DNA of 64,000 bases from JBBQSN01 sp963825505 (GCA_963825505.1 CAWGTL010000001.1:1-64000); one strand, 5' to 3'; shown: positions 18,759 to 28,700, counted from the first letter of the stretch. Made by a program: numbers and translations. Notes: generated by a model from the sequence alone, not told the origin.

Positions 18759-19715
18759 CTACCTCGCCCGCGGCGGGCGGACCATGCCCTCCTGGGCGAC
18801 GGTGGCGACCAGGACGCCGTCCTGGGTGAAGATCCGGCCGGCACCGAGGCCGCGGCCGCCCTGCGCGGACGGGCTGGACTGGGTGTAGAGCACCCACTCG
18901 TCGGCGCGGGCGGGGCGGTGCCACCACATCGCGTGGTCGAGGCTCGCCGTGGGCCCGACGGTCGCCCAGGACCGGCCGTGGCGGCGCAGCACCGACTCCA
19001 GCAGCGTGTAGTCGCTGGCGTAGCCGAGGACGGCGCGGTGCAGCACCGGGTCGTCGGGCATCGGGGCGACGGTGCGCATCCAGACCGCCTGCGAGGCGCG
19101 CCGCTCGGAGTCGGGCTGGACGTAGATCGGCGACTGGACGTGCCGCACGTCGATCGGCCGCGCGAAGGACCAGTACTGCGCGGCGGGGTGGTCGATGTGG
19201 CCGAGCAGCTCGGCGGTGGTCGGCAGGTCGTCCGGGCCGGGGACGTCGGGCATGGCGTCCTGGTGGTCGTAGCCCTCGTCGGCGTCCTGGAACGAGGCGA
19301 TCATCGACAGGATCGGCCGCCCGTCCTGCAGGGCGTGCACCCGACGGGCGGTGAACGAGCGGCCGTCGCGCAGCCGCTCGACCGCGAACTGGATCGGCTC
19401 GGTGGCGTCGCCCGGACGCAGGAAGTACCCGTGCATCGAGTGCACCGGACGTCCGGCGTCGACGGTCAGCGAGGCCGCCATCAGCGTCTGACCGAGCACC
19501 TGGCCGCCGTAGACCCGGCCGTGCGGCTGCCACTGGCTGTCGCCCTCGAACATGTCCTGGCCGGCGGCGTCGGGCTCGATCGCGCGCAGGTCCATCACCG
19601 CCAGCAGGCCGGCGAGGATGTCGGCCGGCTCGCGCCGCTCCAGCTCGGGAGGGAGCCCGGTGACGTCCATCGGGCCTGCGGGGGTGCGTCCGGCAGGGCG
19701 CTCCTCGGTGGTCAC
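18759..19715 (-). CDS. tesB: Acyl-CoA thioesterase II (TesB)
   Basis: TesB hydrolyses medium and long acyl-CoAs. The 318 residues form a double hot-dog fold with conserved GRVYGGQVLGQTLMAA near residue 66, HSMHGYFLRPGD near 92 and SLDHAMWWHRP near 273, including the catalytic Asp of the second domain. The GTG start overlaps the TGA of the upstream tetR, indicating an operon under that regulator; an ATG 45 bp further in (MDVTGLPPELERREP) is the alternative start. Together with the divergent acyl-CoA dehydrogenase operon it suggests control of acyl-CoA levels. Confidence 0.93.
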   Translation of the reverse strand: MTTEERPAGRTPAGPMDVTGLPPELERREPADILAGLLAVMDLRAIEPDAAGQDMFEGDSQWQPHGRVYGGQVLGQTLMAASLTVDAGRPVHSMHGYFLRPGDATEPIQFAVERLRDGRSFTARRVHALQDGRPILSMIASFQDADEGYDHQDAMPDVPGPDDLPTTAELLGHIDHPAAQYWSFARPIDVRHVQSPIYVQPDSERRASQAVWMRTVAPMPDDPVLHRAVLGYASDYTLLESVLRRHGRSWATVGPTASLDHAMWWHRPARADEWVLYTQSSPSAQGGRGLGAGRIFTQDGVLVATVAQEGMVRPPRAR

Positions 19716-20386
19716 CGGGTGCTCCTCTCGTGGGGGCGGGCGGACGGGGGAACGGCGCCGAGCATGCGCACCGCGAGGTCCGCGTAGATCCTGCCCACCT
19801 CGGCCGCGGTCTCGCGCCCCCGGGGGTCGAACCAGCGGGCGACGTCGACCGCGAGCGACAGCACGGCCCGGGTCGCGGTGCGCGGCTGGTCGACCACCAT
19901 CGACCCGTCGCCGACGCCCTCGCGCACCGCGGCCTCGACGACGTCCTCCAGCCGGCGCCGCACCGCGTTGACCTCGACCCGGGTGGCGTCGTCGAGCGAT
20001 CGCAGCTCGTACTGCACCACCCGCGCGACGACGTGGTGCTCGGCGTGCCAGGTGACGAACGCCTCGACCATCCGGTGCACGCGCTCCGCCGGGGTGCCGG
20101 GCCCGGACAGCGCCGTGGTCACCAGCTCGAGCGCCGCCCGGTGCCCGGTGAGCGAGAGGTGCGCCAGCAGCGCCTGCTTGGACGGGTAGTGCACGTACAG
20201 ACCCGCGGGGGAGAGCCCGGCGCGGGTGGCGATGTCGCGGGTGGTGGTGGCGTGGAAGCCCCGCTCGGCGAACGCCTGCGCCCCGGCGGTGAGCAGCCGG
20301 TCGGCGGTGGGGTCGCCCGGGGAGGGCGACTGCTTGACACCGGGTGACGCGCCCGCGAGGCTGTCACTAAGCAAGCGCTTAGTCAT
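19712..20386 (-). CDS. TetR family regulator of an acyl-CoA metabolism locus
   Basis: The 224-residue protein has an HTH at about residues 25-70 (AFAERGFHATTTRDIATRAG then SPAGLYVHYPSKQALL). The helical C-terminal domain includes VVARVVQYELRSLDD and AVLSLAVDVARWFDPRG. It is divergent from the acyl-CoA dehydrogenase operon and overlaps tesB downstream. The palindrome ACTAAGC-N4-GCTTAGT spans its codons 2 to 7, so autoregulation would act on or just after its start codon. The ligand is probably an acyl-CoA, by context only. GTG 20401 is an alternative, longer start. Confidence 0.88.
   Translation of the reverse strand: MTKRLLSDSLAGASPGVKQSPSPGDPTADRLLTAGAQAFAERGFHATTTRDIATRAGLSPAGLYVHYPSKQALLAHLSLTGHRAALELVTTALSGPGTPAERVHRMVEAFVTWHAEHHVVARVVQYELRSLDDATRVEVNAVRRRLEDVVEAAVREGVGDGSMVVDQPRTATRAVLSLAVDVARWFDPRGRETAAEVGRIYADLAVRMLGAVPPSARPHERSTR
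20366..20383. promoter_or_regulatory. TetR operator palindrome (ACTAAGC-N4-GCTTAGT)
   Basis: This 18-bp site has perfect 7-bp arms around the spacer AAGC. It lies between the divergent tetR/tesB and acyl-CoA dehydrogenase operons, 42 bp upstream of the GTG at 20425, and inside the first codons of tetR. Symmetry, size and position are those of an autoregulatory TetR operator. Confidence 0.7.
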
Positions 20387-20424
20387 GACGGGACCGTACA
20401 CCCCGTCCGCCCCCTGGAGGAACA

Positions 20425-21570
20425 GTGCGCCGATCGATCTTCGAGCCCGAGCACGAGGCGCTGCGCGCCACCGCGAAGGAGTTCCTCGACCGCCACGTCC
20501 GTCCCCGGATGGACGAGTTCATCGAGGCCAAGGGCCTGCCGCGCGACGTCTGGATCGAGGCCGGCAAGCAGGGCCTGCTCGGCCTGCACGTGCCCGAGCA
20601 GTACGGCGGCGGCGAGGCGGGCGACTACCGGTTCATCGCGGTCGTGGCCGAGGAGCAGTCGAAGGTCTCGGCCGCGATCTCCTCCTGCCTCGGCATCCAC
20701 GCCGACATCGTGGCGCCGTACCTGATCGAGCTCACCACCGAGGAGCAGCGCGAGCGGTGGCTGCCCGGCTTCTGCACCGGCGAGATCGTCACCGCGATCG
20801 CGATGACCGAGCCGAGCGGCGGCTCCGATCTCGCCAACCTGAGGACGACGGCGGTCAAGGACGGCGACGACTACATCCTGAACGGCTCGAAGACGTTCAT
20901 CACCAACGGGTACAGCGCCGACCTCGTCGTCGTGGCCGCCCGCACCAGCCCCGAGAAGGGCGCCAAGGGCATCACGCTGTTCGGCGTCGAGGCCGACATG
21001 GAGGGCTTCAGCCGCGGCCGCAAGCTCGACAAGGTGGGCCAGACCGAGTCCGACACCGCCGAGCTCTTCTTCAGCAACGTGCGGGTGCCGGCCGCCAACG
21101 TCATCGGCGAGCTCGACCGCGGCTTCATCCACATGATGGAGCGGCTCGTCCAGGAGCGGGTCGGCGCGGCGGTGAGCAACATCGCCCAGGCTGCGCAGAT
21201 CCTCGAGGAGACGATCCAGTACACCAAGGAGCGCAAGGCCTTCGGCCAGTCCGTCGGCTCGTTCCAGCACAACAAGTTCAAGATCGCCGAGCTCGTCACG
21301 CAGGTGGAGGTCACGCAGGCGTTCGTCGACAACTGCGTCATGGAGCACACCGAGGGCAAGCTGTCCGCGGTCGACGCCGCGAAGGCCAAGTGGTGGTCGG
21401 CGCAGGTGCAGAACGACGTCCTCGACGAGTGCGTGCAGCTGCACGGCGGCTACGGCTTCATGAACGAGTACCGGGTCGCGCGGGCGTGGCGCGACGCGCG
21501 GGTCACCAAGATCTGGGCCGGCTCCAACGAGATCATGAAGGAGCTCATCGGCCGGGACCTCGGCCTGTGA
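20425..21570 (+). CDS. Acyl-CoA dehydrogenase
   Basis: This FAD enzyme introduces the alpha-beta double bond in acyl-CoA. The 381 residues contain AMTEPSGGSDLANLRTTA (family signature 1), KTFITNGYSADLVVVAART, ERVGAAVSNIAQAAQ and QLHGGYGFMNEYRVARAWRD (signature 2). The catalytic glutamate is probably supplied by the SNEIMKELIGRDL region or an equivalent position. GTG with GGAGG seven bases upstream. First of four genes with successive GTGA overlaps (dehydrogenase, SDR, MDR oxidoreductase, SDR), divergent from tetR-tesB, so a complete acyl-CoA degradation unit controlled by the palindrome upstream. Chain-length preference is not readable. Confidence 0.93.
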   Translation: MRRSIFEPEHEALRATAKEFLDRHVRPRMDEFIEAKGLPRDVWIEAGKQGLLGLHVPEQYGGGEAGDYRFIAVVAEEQSKVSAAISSCLGIHADIVAPYLIELTTEEQRERWLPGFCTGEIVTAIAMTEPSGGSDLANLRTTAVKDGDDYILNGSKTFITNGYSADLVVVAARTSPEKGAKGITLFGVEADMEGFSRGRKLDKVGQTESDTAELFFSNVRVPAANVIGELDRGFIHMMERLVQERVGAAVSNIAQAAQILEETIQYTKERKAFGQSVGSFQHNKFKIAELVTQVEVTQAFVDNCVMEHTEGKLSAVDAAKAKWWSAQVQNDVLDECVQLHGGYGFMNEYRVARAWRDARVTKIWAGSNEIMKELIGRDLGL

Positions 21571-22361
21571 CCACCTCTGACCTCGGTACCGAGAACGCCT
21601 CCGCCACAGGACGTCTGGACGGCAAGGTCGCCGTCGTCACCGGCGCCAGCCGGGGCATCGGCCTCGCCGTCGCGCACCGGCTCGTCGCCGAGGGTGCGCG
21701 CGTCGTCATCACCGCCCGCAAGGTCGAGGCGCTCGAGGAGGCCGTCGCGGGGCTGGGTGGACCGGAGACGGCGCTCGCGGTCGCCGGCAACGCGGGCGAC
21801 CCCGAGCACCAGGACCACGCGATCGCGCTGGCGGTCGAGCGGTTCGGCTCGCTCGACCTGCTGGTGAACAACACCGGCATCAACCCCGCCTACGGGCCGC
21901 TGGTCGAGCTCGACCTCGACGCAGCGCGCAAGATCATGGAGGTCAACGTCGTCGCGGCGCTGTCCTGGGTGCAGAAGGCCTGGAGCGCCTGGATGGCCGA
22001 GCACGGCGGGGCGGTCGTCAACGTCGCCTCGATCGCCGGGCAGCAGCCGGCTCCGGGCATCGCGTTCTACGGCGTCAGCAAGGCAGCGCTCATCCACCTC
22101 ACCGCCTCGCTCGCCGTCGAGCTCGGGCCCTCCGTCCGCGTCAACGCGGTGGCACCCGCGATCGTCCGGACCAAGTTCGCGACCGCGCTGTACGAGGGCC
22201 GCGAGGAGCAGGTCAGCGCCGCCTACCCGCTGAAGCGGCTGGGCGAGCCGGAGGACGTCGCCGCGGCCGTCGCCTACCTGCTGAGCGACGACGCCGCGTG
22301 GACCACCGGCCAGACCCTCACCCTCGACGGCGGCATCAGCCAGGCCGGCGGACTCGGGTGA
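21567..22361 (+). CDS. Short-chain dehydrogenase/reductase (FabG-like)
   Basis: The 264-residue classical SDR has a nucleotide-binding GASRGIG at about residues 27-33, NNTGIN (the usual NNAG), S-x12-YGVSKAAL catalytic Ser/Tyr/Lys at about 153-175 and a C-terminal LTLDGGISQAGG. It would oxidise a 3-hydroxyacyl-CoA or reduce a ketone with NAD(P). The GTG start overlaps the acyl-CoA dehydrogenase stop, and the stop overlaps the next start. In this operon it is the natural candidate for the hydroxyacyl step. Confidence 0.9.
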   Translation: MTTSDLGTENASATGRLDGKVAVVTGASRGIGLAVAHRLVAEGARVVITARKVEALEEAVAGLGGPETALAVAGNAGDPEHQDHAIALAVERFGSLDLLVNNTGINPAYGPLVELDLDAARKIMEVNVVAALSWVQKAWSAWMAEHGGAVVNVASIAGQQPAPGIAFYGVSKAALIHLTASLAVELGPSVRVNAVAPAIVRTKFATALYEGREEQVSAAYPLKRLGEPEDVAAAVAYLLSDDAAWTTGQTLTLDGGISQAGGLG

Positions 22362-23380
22362 GCCTGCCGTCCTCGATGCGGGCGTGGCAGGTGGTCGAGC
22401 ACGGCAGACCCTCTGACGCCCTGCGTCTCGCCGACGTCGACGTACCCACCCCGGGTGCGGGCCAGGTGCTCCTGCGCGTGCACGCCACCGCGCTCAACTT
22501 CCCGGACGTGCTGCTGGCCGCCGGGCAGTACCAGGTGCGTCCGCCGCTGCCGTTCACCCCCGGGGTCGAGGCCTGCGGCGAGGTGGTGGCGGTCGGGCCG
22601 GACGTCGACGACTCCCGGGTCGGCACCCGCGTGCTCGGGATGCTCGCCCTCCCGCACGGGGGTCTCGCCCCCTACGCGCTGGCGCCGGCGCACTGCGTCC
22701 ATCCCGCGCCGTCCGTCCTCGACGACGACGCCGCTGCCTCGCTCTACATCGGCTACCAGACCGCGTGGTTCGCCCTGCACCGCAGGGCCGGTCTGCGCGC
22801 AGGGGAGACGGTCCTCGTGCACGCCGCCGCCGGTGGCGTCGGTTCGGCCACGGTGCAGCTCGCGAAGGCAGCGGGCGCACGCGTGGTCGGGGTCGTCGGA
22901 GGCGGTGAGAAAGTCGGTGTGGCAAGGGATCTCGGCTGCGACGACGTCGTCGACCGTACCGCCGGCGACCTCGTCGAGGCGTTGCGGGGCGTCCTCGGCC
23001 GCACGGGCGCCGACGTCGTGGTCGACCCGGTGGGCGGCGAGGCGTACGCGGCCTCCACCAAGGTCGTGGCGTTCGAGGGCAGGATCGTGGTGGTCGGGTT
23101 CACCTCGGGCACCATCGCGCAGGCGGCCACCAACCACGTGCTGGTGAAGAACTACTCGGTGCTCGGGCTGCACTGGGGGCTGTACCAGGAGCACGACCCG
23201 GCAGCGGTTCGCGCGTGCCACGACGAGCTCTGCGCACTGGCGGAGCAGGGCGTCGTCCGCCCGCTGGTCTCGGCCCGGGTCGGGCTCGACGGCGTGCCGC
23301 AGGCGCTGGACCAGGTCGCGGCCGGGCGCACCACCGGCCGGGTGGTCGTTCACCCCTCCGAGTCCCGGGTGCCGGCGTGA
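22358..23380 (+). CDS. NADPH:quinone oxidoreductase family protein (zinc-free MDR)
   Basis: The 340-residue MDR protein has TALNFPDVLLAAGQYQV near residue 48, a GroES-like N-terminal domain and a Rossmann domain with VHAAAGGVGSATVQLAKAAG. The usual catalytic and structural zinc cysteines of alcohol dehydrogenases are absent, so it belongs to the quinone oxidoreductase/enoyl reductase branch. It may reduce an enoyl or quinone substrate in the acyl-CoA pathway. GTGA overlap at both ends; ATG 22376 (MRAWQVVEHG) is a plausible alternative start. Confidence 0.88.
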   Translation: MSLPSSMRAWQVVEHGRPSDALRLADVDVPTPGAGQVLLRVHATALNFPDVLLAAGQYQVRPPLPFTPGVEACGEVVAVGPDVDDSRVGTRVLGMLALPHGGLAPYALAPAHCVHPAPSVLDDDAAASLYIGYQTAWFALHRRAGLRAGETVLVHAAAGGVGSATVQLAKAAGARVVGVVGGGEKVGVARDLGCDDVVDRTAGDLVEALRGVLGRTGADVVVDPVGGEAYAASTKVVAFEGRIVVVGFTSGTIAQAATNHVLVKNYSVLGLHWGLYQEHDPAAVRACHDELCALAEQGVVRPLVSARVGLDGVPQALDQVAAGRTTGRVVVHPSESRVPA

Positions 23381-24183
23381 GCGGCCTCGCCCTGGAGGGC
23401 GCCGGGGTCGTCGTCACCGGCGCGGCGTCCGGGATCGGGCTCGGCCTGGCCGCCCGGTTCGCGGCCGAGGGGGCGCGCGTCGTGGCGGTCGACCGCGACG
23501 CCGTGCGGCTGGGGGCGGTCTCGCCGTCGGGGGTCGAGACGCTGGTCGCCGACGTCGGCAGCCGCGAGGCCGTCCACGCCCTGGTGGCCGACGCGACCGA
23601 TCGGCTGGGCGCGATCGACCTGTTCTGCGCCAACGCCGGCGTCCCGACGCAGGGCGGGATCGAGGCGCACGACCTCGCCGACGACGCCGCGTGGCAGACC
23701 ACCTGGGACGTCAACGTGATGTCGCACGTCTGGACGGCGCAGGCGCTCGTCCCCGCGTGGCTGGAGCGCGGGTCGGGTCGCCTGCTCGTCACCGCCTCGG
23801 CCGCCGGACTGCTGACCATGATCGGCAGCGCCCCCTACGCGGTCACCAAGCACGCGGCCGTCGCCTTCGCCGAGTGGTTGCGGGCCACGTACGCGCACCG
23901 GGGCGTGGTGGTCCAGGCGCTGTGCCCCCAGGGCGTGCGGACGCCGCTGCTCGACGGCTCCGGCCCCGTGGGCAGGGCGCTGCTCGCACCGGCTGCGATC
24001 GACGTCGACGACGTGGTCCGGACGGTGCTCGAGTCGTTGCAGGACGAGCGCTTCCTCGTGCTCCCGCACCCGGAGGTGGCCGGGTACGTGCGCCACAAGG
24101 CTGACGACGTGGACGGCTGGCTGGACGCGATGAACCGTTTGCAGCAACGCGTTCAAGAGCAGGGCGGCGATACCGACACCTAG
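23377..24183 (+). CDS. Short-chain dehydrogenase/reductase
   Basis: This 268-residue SDR carries GAASGIG at about residues 14-20, CANAGV (NNAG position), S-x-A-A-G then YAVTKHAAVAFAEWL with catalytic Tyr and Lys, and CPQGVRTPLL. It is only distantly similar to the SDR two genes upstream, so it probably acts on a different intermediate or as a second hydroxyacyl dehydrogenase. GTGA overlap with the oxidoreductase; last gene of the operon, four bases before the next start codon. Confidence 0.9.
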   Translation: MSGLALEGAGVVVTGAASGIGLGLAARFAAEGARVVAVDRDAVRLGAVSPSGVETLVADVGSREAVHALVADATDRLGAIDLFCANAGVPTQGGIEAHDLADDAAWQTTWDVNVMSHVWTAQALVPAWLERGSGRLLVTASAAGLLTMIGSAPYAVTKHAAVAFAEWLRATYAHRGVVVQALCPQGVRTPLLDGSGPVGRALLAPAAIDVDDVVRTVLESLQDERFLVLPHPEVAGYVRHKADDVDGWLDAMNRLQQRVQEQGGDTDT

Positions 24184-24186
24184 AGG

Positions 24187-24957
24187 ATGACCTCCGAACG
24201 TGGCGCCGAGCTCGCGACGGCCTCCCGGCTGCGCGACGGCACCACCCGGACGGGCGTGGTCCTGGCGACCCTGCTGGTCACCCTGCTGCTCGTCCCGCAG
24301 GCGGCGGCCGCCCTGTCGGGCGACCCGTCGGGCGGCTGGCGGCTGCTGACGGGCGAGGACTTCCGCGACGACGCCGAGGCGGCTCGTGGCCAGGCACGTG
24401 CCGCCGACCAGCTGGCCGCCGAGCAGCGCGCGGCCGCGGAGAAGGCAGCGGCGGACGAGGCAGCCGCCGAGAAGGCGGCGGCGGACCGCGTGGCGGCTGA
24501 GAGGGCCGCCGCCGAGGCTGCTGCGAAGGCGGCCGCGGAGGCGGCTGAGAAGGCGGCCGCGGAGGCTGCTGAGAAGGCGGCCGCGGCGAGGACGTCGTCG
24601 CGCCCGTCGACCGGTTCGAAGCCCGCCCGCACCACGACCCCGGCCAGGCCCCCGGCCCCGAAGCCGACGACCAGGTCGGCGCCGAAGCCCACCACCGCAC
24701 CCAAGCCCGCCGTGGCCCCCAAGCCCCCCGCGGCCCCGAAGCCGACCACGGCGCCGAAGCCCACGGTGACGACGACCACCGCGCCGCCGGTGAAGACCCC
24801 GACGACGCCGCCGAAGGCGACCACCCCGTCGCTCGATCCGCGGTTCAGCAAGTGCCGCGACGCCAAGCGGAAGGGCTACGGCCCGTACCGGAAGGGCGTC
24901 GACCCCGAGTACTGGTGGTACGAGGACAAGGACCGCGACGGCGTCGTCTGCGACTGA
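24187..24957 (+). CDS. Secreted or membrane-anchored protein with C-terminal Excalibur domain
   Basis: The 256-residue protein has an N-terminal hydrophobic segment at about 23-41 (signal/anchor), then an Ala/Glu/Lys-rich coiled-coil-like region (repeats of EKAAAEAAEKAAA) and a Pro/Thr/Lys-rich stretch. The C-terminal Excalibur domain is DPRFSKCRDAKRKGYGPYRKG followed by EYWWYEDKDRDGVVCD. The DxDxDGxxC loop with two cysteines is the family's putative calcium-binding motif. The role is unknown; the layout suggests a cell-wall-spanning stalk presenting the Excalibur domain. A second Excalibur gene follows directly. Confidence 0.85.
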   Translation: MTSERGAELATASRLRDGTTRTGVVLATLLVTLLLVPQAAAALSGDPSGGWRLLTGEDFRDDAEAARGQARAADQLAAEQRAAAEKAAADEAAAEKAAADRVAAERAAAEAAAKAAAEAAEKAAAEAAEKAAAARTSSRPSTGSKPARTTTPARPPAPKPTTRSAPKPTTAPKPAVAPKPPAAPKPTTAPKPTVTTTTAPPVKTPTTPPKATTPSLDPRFSKCRDAKRKGYGPYRKGVDPEYWWYEDKDRDGVVCD

Positions 24958-25042
24958 TCGCCGCGTCCGATCGACCCTGATCGGGCCGACTGGTCGACCG
25001 TGCTCGCTCCAGACCCGACGGCAGGCTGCCGACACCACTGAG

Positions 25043-25636
25043 GTGCACCTCGCTCCCGTCCGCCCCAGCGGTCCGCGCCCCGGGCACGGCGGGGTGGTCG
25101 CGGCCGGGGTCGCCCTGCTGGTGGCCGTGGGCGGGACGGTGGCCCTGGTGACCACCGTGGGCGAAGCGCCCGGAGCCGTCCCCGAGCAGGGAGACGGCAC
25201 CACCCGGTCCGAGACCCGTGCTGCGGGGGAGCACGGGTCCGGACCGGGGCCCTCGTCCGCCGCCACGACGGCACCCGTGGGGACGGCCGTCGGGTCCCGG
25301 GCGGGTGCACCGGCCGCCACGACGGGCCGCAGCGGGGCGCCGGCCGGCGGGGCGATCGGCGTCGGCGACGCGGCGGCCCGCGCGGCAGACGACGGGACCG
25401 GCCGCAGCGCCGCCGAAGAGGCGGCTGCCGCTGCTGCGGCGGCCAAGGCAGCCGCCGAGGCGGCGGCGAGGGAGGAGTCCGAGCGCCTCGCGGCGCAGGA
25501 GGCCGCGCTCGACCCCCGGTTCGTCGGCTGCGCCGAGGCGAACGCCCAGGGGTACGGGCACTACGTCTCCGGCGTGGACCCGGAGTACGGCTGGTACAGC
25601 GACGCCGACGCTGACGGGGTCGTCTGCGAGGCCTGA
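25043..25636 (+). CDS. Second Excalibur-domain protein
   Basis: The 197-residue protein has a membrane segment at about 15-36, a low-complexity Ala/Gly/Thr-rich region with AAEEAAAAAAAAKAAAEAA, and a C-terminal Excalibur domain DPRFVGCAEANAQGYGHYVSG then EYGWYSDADADGVVCEA. It is a paralogue of the gene just upstream with a shorter linker. Both end in the same DxDxDGxxC motif. The GTG start sits in the palindrome GAGGTGCACCTC (25040-25051), which also supplies the Shine-Dalgarno-like GAGG. The upstream gap of 85 bp has no obvious promoter. Confidence 0.8.
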   Translation: MHLAPVRPSGPRPGHGGVVAAGVALLVAVGGTVALVTTVGEAPGAVPEQGDGTTRSETRAAGEHGSGPGPSSAATTAPVGTAVGSRAGAPAATTGRSGAPAGGAIGVGDAAARAADDGTGRSAAEEAAAAAAAAKAAAEAAAREESERLAAQEAALDPRFVGCAEANAQGYGHYVSGVDPEYGWYSDADADGVVCEA

Positions 25637-25688
25637 GCCCGCGCGCGCGCCGACCGGAACGCGGGCGACCACCGGACGGCGGCCGACC

Positions 25689-25694
25689 TAGACT
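25689..25694 (+). promoter_or_regulatory. -10 element for hrpA (near-leaderless)
   Basis: TAGACT ends 9 nt before ATG 25704. The expected start point would leave only a two- or three-base leader. No Shine-Dalgarno is visible. Confidence 0.5.
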
Positions 25695-25703
25695 GGTCCG
25701 GTC

Positions 25704-28700
25704 ATGAGCGTGGAACCGGACGTCGACGCCGTCGAGATCCGGTACCCCCCGGAGCTGCCGGTCTCCCAGCGCAGGGACGAGATCGCCGCGGCCATCCGCG
25801 ATCACCAGGTCGTGATCGTCGCCGGCGAGACCGGGTCGGGCAAGACCACGCAGATCCCGAAGATCTGCCTCGAGCTCGGCCGCGGACGGTCCGGCCTCAT
25901 CGGCCACACCCAGCCACGGCGGATCGCGGCCAGGTCGGTGGCCGAGCGGATCGCCTCCGAGCTCGGCACCGAGCTCGGCCAGCGGGTCGGCTACACGGTG
26001 CGCTTCACCGACCAGGTCAGCCGAGGCACCCAGGTGCGGCTGATGACCGACGGCATCCTGCTCGCCGAGATCCAGCGCGACCCCACCCTGCGCCGTTACG
26101 ACACGATCATCGTCGACGAGGCCCACGAGCGGTCGCTCAACATCGACTTCATCCTCGGGTACCTGCACCAGCTGCTGCCGCGGCGTCCTGACCTCAAGGT
26201 CGTCATCACGTCGGCCACGATCGACTCGGCCCGGTTCAGCGAGCACTTCGGCGGCGCGCCGGTGGTCGAGGTCTCGGGACGCACCTTCCCGGTCGAGGTG
26301 CGGTACCGGCCGGTGCACGACCCCGACGCGGCACCCGGCACCCCCGCGGCGGACCCCGACCGCGACCAGATCAGCGCGATCGTCGACGGCGTCGCCGAGC
26401 TGCAGCGCGAGGGCGACGGCGACGTCCTGGTCTTCCTGTCCGGTGAGCGGGAGATCCGCGACACTGCCGACGGGCTCCGCGACGCGGTGGGCCGCAAGCA
26501 GATCCGCGACGTCGACGTGCTGCCGCTGTACGCGCGGTTGTCGGCGGCCGAGCAGCACCGGGTGTTCGCCTCGCACTCCGGGCAGCGGGTCGTGCTGGCC
26601 ACCAACGTGGCGGAGACCTCGCTCACCGTCCCGGGCATCCGCTACGTCATCGACCCCGGTACGGCCAGGATCTCGCGGTACTCGTTGCGCACCAAGGTGC
26701 AGCGGCTCCCGATCGAGCCCGTCTCGCAGGCCTCGGCGCGGCAGCGGGCCGGGCGCTGCGGTCGGGTCGCCGACGGGATCTGCCTGCGGCTGTACAGCGA
26801 GGAGGACTTCGACAGCCGGCCCGAGTACACCGACCCGGAGATCCTGCGCACGAACCTCGCGTCGGTGATCCTCCAGATGACGGCGATCGGCCTGGGCGAC
26901 GTCGCCGCGTTCCCGTTCGTCGAGCCGCCGGACGTGCGGGCGGTCCGCGACGGCGTCGCGCTGCTCGAGGAGCTGCACGCCATCGAGGTCGGCGGCGGGC
27001 CGTCCCCGCGCCTCACCCGGACAGGGCGCCGCCTCGTCCGGCTCCCGGTCGACCCGCGGATGGCGCGCATGGTTCTCGAGGCCGACCGGCTGGGCTGCGT
27101 GCACGAGGTGCTCGTCATCGCCGCCGCGCTGTCGATCCAGGACCCCCGCGAACGTCCTGCCGACGCGCAGCAGGCGGCCGACGAGCAGCACCGCCGGTTC
27201 GCGGACGAGCGGTCCGACTTCCTCGCCTACCTGAATCTCTGGGAGTACCTGCGCGAGCAGCAGGAGGAGCTGTCCTCCAGCGCGTTCCGCCGGATGTGCA
27301 AGCGCGAGCACCTGCACTTCCTCCGGGTCCGCGAGTGGCAGGACCTGCACTCCCAGCTCCGGCGGGTGTGCAAGGACCTGAAGATCGAGCTGTCGCGGAC
27401 GGCCGCCACGGGGTCCGAGCGCGACGCCGTCGACGCCGACCGCGTGCACCAGGCGCTGCTGGCCGGCCTGCTGTCGCACGTGGGCGTCAAGGACGAGCGC
27501 GCCGCGGCGCGTGTCGCCGGGAAGCCCCAGCGGGGACGCCGCCCGCTCACCGAGTACCAGGGCGCCCGCGGCATCTCGTTCGCCGTGTTCCCGGGGTCGG
27601 CCCTGGCCCGCACGCCTCCCGACTGCGTGGTGGCGGCCGAGCTGGTCGAGACGTCCCGGATGTGGGCACGCACCGTCGCCCGGGTCGAGCCGGAGTGGGT
27701 GGAGCAGCTGGCCGCCCACCTGGTGAAGCGCACGTACGCCGAGCCGCACTGGTCGGCCCGGCGGGGGAGCGTGGTGGCGCGCGAGCGGGTCACTCTCTAC
27801 GGCATGCCGCTGGTGGCCGACCGCGCGGTGCAGTACGGCCGGATCGACCCCGAGACCAGCCGCGAGCTGTTCATCCGGCACGCGCTGGTCGAGGGCGACT
27901 GGCGTACCCGGCACGACTTCTTCCACGCCAACCGGCAGCTGCTGGAGGACGTCGGCGAGCTGGAGCACCGCACCCGACGACGCGACATCGTCGTCGATGA
28001 CGAGACGCTGTTCTCGTTCTACGACAAGCGGATCCCGCCGACGGTGGTGTCCGGGGCGCACTTCGACCGGTGGTGGAAGGGCGCTCGTCGGGAGACCCCC
28101 GATCTGCTGACCTTCACCGAGGCCGACGTCGTCGACGAGGCCGCCGAGCAGGTCAGCCAGGACGACTTCCCCGATCGCTGGCACGTCGGGGGGCTCGACC
28201 TCGCCGTCGGCTACCGGTTCGAGCCCGGGTCGCCGGAGGACGGCGTCACCGTGACCGTCCCCGCCGCCGTCCTGAACCAGGTGCCCGAGGGGGCCTTCGA
28301 GTGGCAGGTGCCCGGCCTGCGCCACGAGCTCGTCACCGAGCTGATCCGGTCGCTGCCCAAGCCCGTCCGGAGGCACCTGGCACCCGCACCGGACAACGCC
28401 CGCCGCGCGCTGGAGCAGCTGCAGCCGCACGAGGAACCGCTCCTCCCGGCGCTGAGCCGCGAGCTCGGGCGCCTGGCGGGCGTGCCCGTCCCGGTGGGCG
28501 ACTTCGACTGGGAGAAGGTGCCGCCGCACCTGCGGGTGCGGGTCCGGGTCACCGGCCGCCGCGGCAAGCAGGTGGCTGCCGGCAAGACCGTGCAGGAGGT
28601 CGGCCGCGAGGCGGCGGGGACGGTGCAGGAAGCGATCTCGGCCTCGGCCCGCCGGGCCGGGCTCGAGGTCGAGGGTCTCACCGCGTGGACGATCGGCGAC

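Noticed and set aside
25040..25051. Palindrome GAGGTGCACCTC as an operator
   Set aside because: It coincides with the Shine-Dalgarno-like GAGG and the GTG start of the second Excalibur gene; there is no linked regulator, so chance symmetry is as likely.
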